Shown here in pieces: positions 23,662-34,499 of a DNA stretch of 64,000 nt. The stretch is from positions 3,426,938 to 3,490,937 of the forward strand of contig NC_052399.1 in assembly GCF_009389715.1 (NCBI RefSeq). The letters run 5' to 3'. Made by a program: the position numbers and the translations under genes. This stretch comes from Phoenix dactylifera (lineage: Eukaryota; Streptophyta; Magnoliopsida; Arecales; Arecaceae). Numbering within the stretch: position 1 is the first letter of the stretch; every line of letters starts with the position of its first letter. The notes under the pieces are model-generated. The model was not told the origin of the DNA. It worked only from the letters and a program-made list of their open reading frames with translations, and searched no databases.

Positions 23662-26600
23662 TTATGCAACAAAAAATAGGAAAATCATAAGAAAAACCAT
23701 CAGCACAAAGAATATCTTGATCATCAACCACCTATTGGACGATATGCTGTTAAGGTACTTTAGCAGTGCCCCTTGTGCTCCTTCTACATTAGCCAACGTG
23801 TCATCCATGTTCTCATCAATCCTGTCATAGTTTTAACATCAGTTAGTAAGAAGTGCCACACTGGAATCATATAGAATCATAACAATTAGGGTCAGTTCTA
23901 TGTATCCAAAGCCATCATTGTCTATCACAAAACCAAAAAAGAGGGTTAAGAAAAACCAACACATTTGTTGTCAAACTGAATTGCATCAGACACTTTCCAG
24001 GAGACTTTCTAATTTGTTGATTCCTTTTATGCTGAGATCTTTTTGCAAAATAAATCTAGGAGCCCTTCTTTGCTTGGGTTGCCCATGTGTGCAAGCACGA
24101 GATTTGGTGGGTTGTGTGTGTGTGTGTGTGTAAATATGTGATGAGAAAGCAAGATATAAAAAAAGGGGAACAACTAACAAAGCAGCAAAGCAATCCAGGG
24201 AACTGAGTTGCAAACAAAACAATCCAATGAACACAAGCAAATGGTAGTGTATATAACATGCACATAACCTAGCATTAGTTTAATTACAGGCACACGATGC
24301 AGATCTTCCTACAGTTTTTGGCACAGAGCACCCTAAAGAGCACAAAAAAAATTCCATCTTTCTACATTCAATCATGACTTCCTAAAAGGGAAGAGTCAAG
24401 TATAAGAATGTTGTCAAGTACAAGAAAGCTGGAATGCACCTATATAAAAAACGACCAAAACATTTGAGAATTATATGTCATAAATGCTAGGGCAAGACGA
24501 TCCAAACCGAATCGAATTAAGGTCTCAATCACGAAAAAAGAAAAAAAAAAGGTAGCTCAAAATGAAAAATAGAAAGAACAGAACCTGATGGCAAGCTCTC
24601 CCTGCTGTGACACCATGGTAGCTAGTTGTGTAAATATGTTGCTCAGCTCATGAATTGTTGATTCAACATTTTGAAGAGCCTCTGCTCTGCTCTGCATGTA
24701 ACTATCCTGTACTGGAACCATTTGCTGCTGCTGCTGCTGCTGCAACAATGGCTGAGTTGATGAGGACGGGTCCCCATTCATCTTCTTTCTAGCAATCCAG
24801 GAAAACAACAGGAGCATATCAATTAGCGGCAGACATCAGAGAGAAGATTCTGTAGACTGAAGTGGGGAATTGTCAAAAGTAATAAACACTTCAACAAATA
24901 AAAATGCCCTGACACAGCTAGATCTAACTTTTTTATTGAAAGGCCCCAAATTCTATTCCCTCTATAAGTGGCAGCTTTCTGGATCGAAATATAAGCTTAC
25001 AAAAGTTTGAGAATAGCTAGACAAAGGCGAGAACAAATAAAAGAAGAAAGAAATCATTTTCCCAGGACAACAACACTTACAAATAGCATTTCACAAGACT
25101 TCTCAGAAAGATTCTAGATGATTAGAAGCGACATATTATGACCCCTCAGCTTGCAAGAAGCACGCATAGAGAGAAATGTAACTTCTCTTTCTATGTAAAA
25201 AGAATAAAAATTTCCCATCTCTTAAATGATTTGACAAATTACAACACGAGTAACAGTTACCACCATTATGACCCTCAACTTTCACACTATTACCTGGGAA
25301 ATAATGGAGAAGATGTTGAGCTATTTGCCCATGGTGCTGGGGGTGCAGATGAATCAGGTGCTCCCCTGGACACCAGAGGGCGTTGTCGGATGAAAGGATT
25401 GGTTGAATCCTTTGAAGCTGATGAAGAAAACAACTGCCTTCTATTCTCATGAACCTTCAAATTCTATATATACAATAAATGCGAGAGTCAGATTCCATGC
25501 TCCGAGAGAATACAAACATTTAGAAAAAACGAACCAAAAGCAATAAAGAAGGTTAAGCCAAAGATGGAGGTAAATTTTTTTAATTTACCTCTGTTCGCAT
25601 GGTCAGTACTTCTTTGAATTCCTTTGTTGCACTCATCAAGCGGTTCTTCAAATTATCAACCACCGTGGATGAATGATTGGTAGTGTCACTGGAAATATTA
25701 CCGCTTTCATTCTGTGAATTGCAGAGAAGTTGCAGGTCTATAACCGCAGAATTTAAAGCACTAATATCCTGTTTGATAACTGCTGTCAGTTCTTGTATGT
25801 CTATGGTGGGGTCATCAAAAACTGATGTTCGCTTTGCCACTGCAAAAATAAGAAGATTTTAGCAGCAGTTGACCATCTCCAATTGGAAAGACATACGGCA
25901 GGACAACCAATATCTGAAGGACTTAGTCCCAGGACATATTTCAAAACAGAAAGATTGTGTAGAGGGTGGTTAGTTATAATGATATACATGATGCTGATGG
26001 ACTTTGATGTTGTGCATTGACTTGTAGAACAAAACAACAGGTAAGGCAAAAGCTTCCCTAGCCTGTAAACCCCTAAAAATCACAAGCATATACATGCTCG
26101 CCAGCAGGAAAATATAATGGCCATCATATGATTCTCAATCCGATAAATCTTCTCGCGCACAAAAGCAACTAGCTTTTACTCTGCCATTAGCTAATGACAG
26201 CATTAACTGGTAGAAATAAACAATCGTAAAGGCAAACGCTTCCCCAGACTTAAACCCCTAAAAATCACAAACAAACATATACATGCCCACCAGCAGGAAG
26301 ATCTAATGACCATCATACAAGTCCTGATACAATAAATCCTCTTGTATATGAGACCAATTGGCTTTCGCTCTGCCATTATCAAAGGAGAATCGTCCACATT
26401 ATTGTAGGACAATTATAAGTTCATCTCATACGTTGTTATGCCTGTTACGTTGTGCATCAACAACAAATAGGAGGTCATCAAGTCATGACTAATGATAAAG
26501 TAAATTGACTGGAGAAGATAATAGCTCTGATTTGAAGTTATAACATATCAGTTAGATCTGTCCCAATAATCTTAACATTTATATCTAAAGGTTGATTAAG

Positions 26601-28125
26601 TGCAAAATTTCCTCTAAAATGATCACTCAGAGATCTTGTTCCAAAAATTTCTAAAATTTAATAACTGACGTTTCTACTAATGAATATGACAGACATTAGT
26701 AAAAAGGTTCAGGAACCGATCAGGTTTAGACATGACCTTCTCATCTTTGAACTCTTTACTGGCTCAGTTATCTATTCCTTACACACTATTCTTGTCCCAA
26801 GACCACCAATTACCAGAAAAGTAAAATCATGAAAGGCAAAACTAGATATAAAGTATCTGCAATTCTTTCTTGGTGCTTAAGATGTAACTCTATCTTGGCC
26901 TTATAAAATTATGAACGTGGGCTACAGAAAGATTAATGCCCACCAAAGAACATGGTAAAACGTTATTTTTTAGGTAATAGACAAGAAAAATCTCACTGGT
27001 GATTCTGTAAGTTTGAGATTCTTTAAACATCACACCGAATTTAAGAAAAATCACAATTTTCGAAGCACTGAACCAAACCCCATAAGATTTTAAAACAAAA
27101 AAGTTTCACCATCTTATACGTGAGAATTCCGAATAATGTGGAACAAAAATCAAAGATAAGAGCATGAAGCCATGAGAAGCAGGACCGGAGCATGGTATTA
27201 AAGCCATTTCACTCTCTAACTCCGAATAGCTTCTCGCAGCTTTACCTTTATATTGCTTCGCTCTTGATATACGGGACTTGCATTTCATGCAATGGGAAGA
27301 AAAAAAACTAGGAGTAGCGCCACGACAATACCCAAGCATACCATTTTTTTCCCTCTATCAAAAGTCAAACCAGACAGAGTATACTCAATTCTTCACAAAC
27401 AGTAACATAGAAACTCGCAGAGGCAACGCAACTCCCACTAATTAAAACCTTGCAGGCCGTGCCATGTGATAATAATTCATGATTTTTCCATCACTCATGG
27501 GACCTTCACGAGAACCAAGTTGTAGGTTGTTCACGTAGTACTACTGTTAAGCACACCATAACACACCATGCAATAACTAATTTTGACAAAATTGAGCATC
27601 ATCTTTTTATTTGACGATCTAACATTCTTTCTTCCTAGAGCACCATTCAGTTAGGGCCCTTACAAGGATGTCAGAAAGTTTAGGCTAGTTTCTAATACCC
27701 GCATGGTGGAAGCCTTTGGACAAGAAGAAACCGAGATAGTGCAAATCTCTAGTAATTCTAGCCCTGTTCTTTTCTAACTTATGGCGATCATTGGAAAAGG
27801 GTAGAGAAACACGAAAGTATAGTCCTCGGGCAACGATAAAAGACTATTCACGCAAGAAGCAAGACCATCGGTGAATTATTTACTTACACTTTGCAAGTTT
27901 CGAAAGCTTTTGCGAAGTCTGATGGATCCCAAGGCCAATTTTTGAAGCCCTCTTGTTGAATTCCGATTGAATGGAGACCGCGGTTTTCTGCCCCTCCCAT
28001 TTCGATCCAGCGCTACTGCTCGGCGCATCAGGCGCGGACGAGAAAGACTTCTTCAATCTTTCGACGACGGTGAGAAACTCCTGCGTCCGATCCCGATAAG
28101 ACGCCTGTCCTGATCTCGGACGCAT
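23662..28125 (-). CDS. SYP32: Golgi syntaxin (Qa-SNARE) of the SYP31/SYP32 group, five exons
   Basis: Coding exons are 27888-28125, 25589-25839, 25294-25463, 24585-24788 and 23662-23821. All introns are GT/AG with matching phases; 1023 coding bases give 340 aa, close to the roughly 350 aa of Arabidopsis SYP32. The start is MRPRSGQASYRDRT. Exon 1 has the sly1-binding-type N terminus and SEFNKRASKIGLGIHQTS; exon 2 has AKRTSVFDDPTIDIQELT. Exon 4 has a CAG-encoded glutamine run and the SNARE helix with its central glutamine layer (ATMVSQQGELAIR). Exon 5 has the end of the SNARE helix and a C-terminal membrane anchor (IKIFFVLMVFLMIFLFFVA), then TAA at 23664-23662. The family acts in ER-Golgi and intra-Golgi vesicle fusion. 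Everything looks intact. SYP31 and SYP32 cannot be separated with certainty by eye. Confidence 0.93.
26040..26378. repeat. Tandem duplication in the first intron of the SYP32-like gene
   Basis: Two diverged copies of about 150 bp (26040-26189 and 26227-26378) share CCCCTAAAAATCACAA, ATATACATGC, CAGCAGGAA and CTCTGCCATTA in order. There is no coding content and no effect on splice sites. Confidence 0.75.
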
Positions 28126-28560
28126 CTCCAAAAAGAAACCCCAGTATCTCCGAAATCCAGCACCAACGGAAAACAAATTCGGTCAAGAAGCACCGCAAAT
28201 CTCTTGAACTACTAGGGTTCCAGCGTCAATCTTCTACCAATAATTTCTTCCAAATCGTCGTAACTCCCCCCAAACCTCCAGATCTGACGCCAATCACGCC
28301 CGGAACCGATGCAAATCGCGATTTCAAGAAGAGAGAAACCCTAGATCCGGCTCAGCGTCTCGGAGTGAAAGGGGGGACTAGGATTTCTCGGGATCCAAAA
28401 GGGGAAGGAGAAGGGATCAATCGCGAAGATTAAAAGAAACCGGAAGAACCTCTTCCAATTTGCGATTAGAAACGATGGATCCGAAGAAGACGAGCTTTTT
28501 GCGCACCTTGGAGGTGAAGGAGGAAAATGCCCCCGACAGCTGGAGAGGGCCGTGACATGA
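28126..28560 (-). promoter_or_regulatory. 5' UTR/promoter region of the SYP32-like gene
   Basis: Flank upstream of the minus-strand ATG at 28125. A telo-box (AAACCCTA at 28336-28343) lies about 210 bp upstream. The reading frame extends 17 codons upstream to an ATG at 28176, but the conserved family start is the MRPRSGQ methionine. Confidence 0.45.
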
Positions 28561-29213
28561 AAAGCTATGAAATTAATTTATCTACGCTGACGCTCAGATA
28601 CACGGGGACAAACAGCGGGCATTATTACGTGGCCTGGAGAATCTGGCACGTCCGATACAAGTATATGATATTGCAGACGGTTGTGATTTTCTGATCCCAG
28701 CATATTTTTTTAGAAAAAATAAATACGCACTTAAAGCTACAGCCATTTATATTTACGGTATATATTCTAATTAGAAATTGTTACGAGAAACTATTGGACA
28801 GACCAGATCTAACCGACTACTCCAAATCCAAGAATGCATGAACGTTACGGCTGTAAAATTATTTAAAAAAATTTATTAAATAGATAAGATCCTGTAAAAC
28901 ACTTCAATTTGGAGACATAGATTCTCATCTATTTTGATCTTGAATTATATAAATATTGGACTGATCCATTGAATCTGATCATTCTGATAATTTATTTTTT
29001 TTAATCTCGATAAAGATATATTCTAGTCGGTTCTAACCGGTTCCGATATGTTCTGGCTGGTCCAATAAAAATTTCGGCCGGCAGGTGTTGAAACCGAATT
29101 GAAATATCGGCTTAGTACTATCTAAATTAAATAATTCGGCTCAGTTTGGCAAACCCTAATTTAGGTCCTATTAAGCTTACCAGTAATGGGCATTAAAGTG
29201 AAGAAACGTGGTG
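28561..29213. other. Intergenic spacer
   Basis: AT-rich, with no coding sequence or nameable repeat. Confidence 0.5.
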
Positions 29214-29218
29214 GTGGG

Positions 29219-29900
29219 TGTTGGGGGAAAAATGAATCACCCAAGGCGTGTGGTCAAACCGCTGGCACTTGATGGTGAACGCAACAACAACGATCATGCT
29301 CTCAAAACGCCTGACCTCAGAGCGTCCGGTCTCGACATCGACAACCACAGAACTCACGACTTCGATCTCGGCATGACCTTTTGCAGGCATAGTCTCGGCA
29401 GAGTTGAGCCCGGTTGACCTTATGACCAGAAAAGGCCGAGACAAAGGAAGAAGCAGACCTCCCCGCCACATCGAAAATCAAGCCCTCCATATCCGGAATC
29501 AAATCCCGCGATCTCCGCCTCAACGGCTGTCAACATTTGAATGTACCCGATCTCAACGGATCACCAGCTAGTCCGAAATCTCGGGCCGTTATGGTAACTT
29601 ATTGATTTACGCAATCACGCCCGATCACAGGTAACCGCTACACTCCCTATAAAAAGGGGGAAGAGCTCTAGGTAAGAAATCTCTTCTCTAGCCCCAGCCA
29701 ATACATCCTCCTATCAATCCTCTCCATTACTTTTCTCCATAAAAAATCTCCTCTGACTTAAGCATCGAAGGGCCAGCTCTGGAACCCCCGGCCACCAACT
29801 TCTTACAGGTCTCCTGAAGACAGCCATCCGCCGCTGCACCACCAGCCGGAGCTCCTCCTTCTCGGTCCGCGGTCACTTCCGGGTCCAATTTCCAGCAACA
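29219..29900 (+). mobile_element. Solo LTR of a Tat-lineage retrotransposon with perfect target duplication
   Basis: The sequence begins TGTTGGGGGAAAAATG and ends GGGTCCAATTTCCAGCAACA, the same terminal motifs as the LTR of the young element at 53447. It is flanked by an identical 5-bp duplication, GTGGG, at 29214-29218 and 29901-29905. An internal TATA box (CTATAAAAAGG, about 29647) and CTCTGACTTAAGCATCG also match the young LTR. Internal retrotransposon sequence is absent, so it arose by recombination between two LTRs. It sits about 1.1 kb upstream of the SYP32-like start. Confidence 0.9.
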
Positions 29901-30714
29901 GTGGGATCAATGCAAGAGCAAGCAGGTATTCTTTTTAAGGAGAAATGCTACCGAGTATGTATTTTTATGTCCACGTAAATTCTCATTTCTAGTGGTAGGT
30001 GCAAGCTACCTACAAATGGACCACGTCGTTAAGTAGGGAGGACCCTACTCGCCAATAAATAATTAGGATCTTATCTGGATGTCTACATGTGGCGTTAATG
30101 GAATATCTCTTACTGGGACCAAAGACGAGGTATTTAGGAGCATGAATAGAAACAAATCATGTGACTAGAAGTTGATAGGGTTGTACAAATCAAAAAAAAA
30201 AAAGCTTTGCTAGTTTTGTTTGTCGAAGATGTTTTATGCTTTATTTCATTGTAATTCTTTTCTTTTTCACAAAAATCAAAAATAAAATTTATTTATGTAC
30301 TCTTTATGATATTTTCCAAGTTTTATTGTTAAAAACAATTAAAAATTAACTTTTGTGCATCACGATGTTCATATATAATTATTTTACAAACTCTTTAAAT
30401 AATAGTTAATTCATGAATATTTTTATTTATGCTATAATAAAAGGTAATAAAAAATTTTGATGCAAAAAAATTTTGTACAGTGATCTTTAAAGACAACGTA
30501 GCTTTACTCGCGTGTGCAACGTGACTTTTTCTGTGGTAAGTCTCTCTTAGTACGTAGGAGCAAAGAATTGGCCCAAAGAACCAGCAATTAGAAGCCCAAG
30601 GCTGGTTAGTTGGCCGCAGGCCCATAAAACTAAGCCTGCTCTACTTCGGGAGGCCATGCTCGGTTGCAAGTTGTCAATCTCTGAACTAAGGACTATGAGA
30701 AAAATTATACCTTA

Positions 30715-31069
30715 GGATGAGTTTGGTTCAGGAATAATAATAATAATAATAAAAGAGCAATAAAAGTTAATGTGCATCAGAATTGTGATGTCATAAGCTA
30801 TACTAATTTTTATTTGACTTAATTTTGAATAATAAAATATATGTTTATGGAATTTCTTTTGAATGGTGATTTTTTAATACATAATAGGTAAAAAGTAGTG
30901 TAAAAGTTGCTTTCATATCAATGAGTAGCTTGTGACTGTTCCTATTCAAATAGTTATGCCGGTGGTAAACAAATATGACTGACATAATTGTTCCTTGCTT
31001 ATGTCACCTTTAAAAATATCATTTGACTAGCATACTTATTCCTATTTTATGCATGAACTAAATGCAACC
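30715..31069. mobile_element. Tourist-like MITE with TTA target duplication
   Basis: The left end GGATGAGTTTGGTTCAGGAATAA pairs imperfectly with the right end read in reverse (GGTTGCATTTAGTTCATGCAT). The 355-bp, AT-rich, non-coding body is flanked by TTA on both sides (30712-30714 and 31070-31072), the signature of PIF/Harbinger-derived MITEs. Confidence 0.65.
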
Positions 31070-31734
31070 TTAGAGAACCAGCCAACAAAAATTGCAAAGT
31101 AGCATTAGACTAAACCTGTGTATAAAAAAAAAAAAAATTGTCACAGGTACTCTTTGCAGATATGCCTTACGATATAACTTACTACATATTTACTTTCCAA
31201 AAATTACTATATATATAATCATCTTATCTTTTCATGTTATCTTTGTAACAAGAGGGGTATTAAGTAAAAAATAAATTATTTAAGGATATATATATATATA
31301 TATGCAAATAATGAGTTTTAAATAATAAATATATAATAAACTATATTTGTAAGAGTACGCGCATGCTAAGAAAATCCTTTGAAAAACATGAAAAGATACA
31401 GTTTCCATGGTCTTTATCAAAGTTCAGTAGATGGAGAGCACTTGCAAAGAAATAAAGCTTTTACTTCAGGCGGCAAACTGAGAGCTTTAGCTCGCGATTG
31501 CCAAATCCGTGCAATTATGACGTTGGGCATCTTGTCGTTGTGATCCATGGACTGGTTCTTGACGTAGCCTAAAGGGAAAGGAAAAATTCAGTGCAAAGTA
31601 TCGTGGGGCCAATTTGGTTAGGTTTGGAAGGGGTCCCTGGTTTCAGCTTTGGGTCGGCCCAGACTTGTTTGATTGTGGGCTCTGGACCACTGCGTTAATG
31701 AATTATGCTGCTCCCAATCCAAGGGGAAACTATG

Positions 31735-32072
31735 ATTAATGAGAAAATAAAGAAAGACCACATATTCAACCAGAGTTTTTCAAATAAAAAAGATAAGATT
31801 CTCACAATTCATAAAAAAAAAAAATCATGTAAGACATGGAAAAGCCCGATGACAATTGGGATTTTTTTTTTAATTATGCATAGAATGAATAAGATCTTTT
31901 TCTTTATTAAGAGCGTAACAAGTATTTTACACAACTTTTTCAAAAAAGTACATGGTTCACCAAATATAAATGACTCTATAATATGTTATTTTTTTTATGG
32001 CCAACTAAACATGTAAAAATTATTTTTTAAAAAATATTCTAGTAAAAAAAATTTTTCGCATGAACCAAACCG
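31735..32072. mobile_element. MITE fragment of the GTTTGGTTC family
   Basis: The right end GCATGAACCAAACCGGTCC is a terminal inverted repeat of the same type as neighbouring MITEs. The body resembles the right half of the element at 49299-50007 (ATGAGAAAATAAAGAAAGACC against AATGAAGAAAGACC, then TTTTCAAA and TAAGATT blocks). I cannot find a matching left end. Confidence 0.45.
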
Positions 32073-32504
32073 GTCCTGAATGGATGCGTCAGGCACGACA
32101 TATCAATGATAACAGCATATATCGGTAAGTTTTATCATATTCATGTAAGAAAAAAAGAAGATAGAGAATGAAAACTTGGAACTTTTGTTAAAGAGGCTAG
32201 AATTGAAACAACCCTCTCTTTAATAAGAGAAAATAGGCCCAAAAGATACATAGGGACATGCCTGTACAATCATGATGGTATCAACTGGCACTGGATCCTC
32301 CAATTTAAGATATGACAGGAGTTCTTCTCGAGAAATCCTCAGGTCGCTCCAAAATCGAATAATTAACTTCTTCAAGGCTACATCCGGCCTTTACTATTAG
32401 TTAACACGGCTCCACACGCTTTGGATCCCCTTTACCATTATCCCATGCCACCTACCACTTTTTCGTCTTCATAACTACCAAGACAAAACCTCTACTTTAC
32501 TATT

Positions 32505-32984
32505 GGGCTCGTTTGGTTCGCGGAAAGTATTTTTTCTCTTAGAATATGATTCCTAAGAATCAGATTCCTAGAAAGAGGATACCTAGGAAAGTACTTCTGG
32601 CATGTTTGGTTAACCATGGGAAAGTGACAAATTTCCAAAGTGCTTATGTTTGGTTGATCATCCACTTTCCTAGGAAAGTTATGTATAATTCCTATTATAC
32701 CCTTAATAAAAATTAGGTCTTTAATGCCTCTTTAATGCTTCTTTAATGCTGAAGGGTCTTTTTGGAAAAAAATAAAAAAAGAGTGATTCCCACCTCATGG
32801 GAAAGTAACTTTCCCATGTTTCTCATGGGAAAGACTTTCCCATGAAATATGGGAATTATATTCTCATGGGAATACAACTTTCTCATCTCTCTCCTTTGAA
32901 AACTCCAACCAAATAAGAGGCATTTCATTACTTTCCCATTGACCACACTTTCCCCCCTCCTTTTCCTGCGAACCAAACGAGCCC
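32505..32984. mobile_element. Tourist-like MITE, 480 bp
   Basis: Near-perfect terminal inverted repeats: GGGCTCGTTTGGTTCGCGGAAA on the left, and the reverse complement of TTTTCCTGCGAACCAAACGA plus GCCC on the right. The body has repeated CATGGGAAAG/CTTTCCCATG inverted motifs and no transposase. Flanking triplets are ATT and TAA, so a TTA duplication is not intact. Confidence 0.8.
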
Positions 32985-33937
32985 TAAGAGTAAGCAGACC
33001 TAGCTACAATTAAGAACATCTCAAGCAAGGCATCGACCAAGGTACGTACGCGACTTCATTGAGGCTTCGACACGCCGTAGTTGCCAACTTTTTTTGAGCA
33101 TTCTCCGTTATTTCATAACTACAGAAAAGTTGATAGTGCAGATGATTGTATGTCACCTTATGCAGCCAACTATTAAGAAACTATCTTATTAAATTCTACT
33201 GCTGATCTTTTATAGTACAATCGAGTAATTTTTTCTGATTTACCAAAAAAAAAAAAGCTCTTAGAAGAGTCCGAACTGATCTTTATGATGAAGCTACACC
33301 TGCTTGCTCGACAAAGTGATGAGTCCAATTAAGTGCAACATTATATAAAATGTCGGCATCTTTGTTTACTTTTGCATTTCAGACGCTACCCGTGAATGGT
33401 GTCTTGCCAGCCAACCATCGGCTTTTCCTTCGGCCTTACTCCAAGAAAAGTTTCCATGTAGCTCTCTGGACACGAGCAACTCGGAGAAGAGGTTGGGATG
33501 TCCGGGGGCCCGTCATCCTTAGGACACTATAGATTGAAAAGCGATAACAAAATTTTAAGGGCGGTAGCTCTGAGGTTGCTGATATCATTAACAGGATCAA
33601 ATTTTTCTTTGCTGACTGGTTTGGAGATTGCATCCAGAAGAAATTACAGAAAAGTTCACCTGCTTTGAATTGCATTTTGTAAGTGACGAGCCTTATAGCT
33701 CGTATATTTACTTATTGTTGTCGTTCTCTTTTTTCTCTTAAAAAAAGGTACTTAAACTAAAAATTTTAAGTACATTTTTGGAATCAGAAAATTTAAATAA
33801 ATAAGTTTTTAAATTAAAAAAATATACATACTTACAGTTTTTGTTTTGAGCAGATCAGCGATCCGAGTCAATCAAATTTTAGAATCATCTTTTTAAAAAA
33901 GGTTCGATTTATATCAACAAGCATCACGAGGCTTCAA

Positions 33938-34206
33938 CTGAAGAGGTGATGAAGATGATCATGGATGTGAAGAAAAGGCTACGGCCGAGTTCTTCAAATC
34001 GGCGAACAAGAACTCGATACCAGCTGAGATCGTTCTGCAAATCGTTGTTGGTGTTGGATGGACCTGGTTGGGCTTTAATGAAGTCAGCAATAAGTGTGAC
34101 AACATTGCCACTTGCATTCTCACTTAGCCAACTTCTTGCAGACAAGGCGCTCATTTAATGAGAAACACTTAGCAGCATTCCGTGATCAAATGATGAACCT
34201 AGAGCA
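33938..34206 (+). pseudogene. Decayed 3' fragment of a BAHD acyltransferase
   Basis: Plus-strand remnant matching the C-terminal end of the two larger BAHD copies nearby. It reads EEVMKMIMDVKKRL, then WTWLGFNEV, then CDNIATCILT and a stop, and finally HLAAFRDQMMNLE-like residues. The DFGWG-type block (DYGWG in the neighbours) is deleted and frames change. No 5' part is present. It lies just downstream of, and opposite in strand to, the copy at 34500-37038. Confidence 0.65.
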
Positions 34207-34499
34207 ATTCACTTGCTCTATTCATGCCCTAAAAGTTACACTTGAGGGCAGTATATATACTTATTCTGATCATTAAACAGAATTAGGAACAACTTCTTCT
34301 CTTTTTTCTAATAAAAAAATAGAACTAGTGTACATATCTCTCGTTGCTTTATAAGCAAATAAACAGACTTCGGTTATCAGTTTAGAAGAAGAAGAATAAA
34401 AAAAAAGCTAAATGATAAGGCCACATATATCATATGGCAATTATGCCTCCACACAGCTTATTCTTCAAAGTAGAAACATCTACTCGGTCTCAATACACT

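Larger units (their letters stand above)
29906..33937. other. Intergenic region with a MITE cluster
   Basis: AT-rich sequence holding at least two MITEs and one fragment (listed separately). A small ORF at 33350-33532 reads HVALWTRATRRRGWD, vaguely like a LINE zinc-binding region, but is too short and degraded to call. No gene is supported. Confidence 0.6.

Noticed and set aside
28126..28176. Upstream in-frame ATG for the SYP32-like gene
   Set aside because: The 17-residue extension is not part of the conserved family N terminus, which begins with the MRPRSGQASYRDRT methionine at 28125.
33350..33675. Possible LINE zinc-binding or RNase H fragment
   Set aside because: The HVALWTRATRRRGWD and FFADWFGDC-like words are suggestive, but too short and interrupted to support a call.
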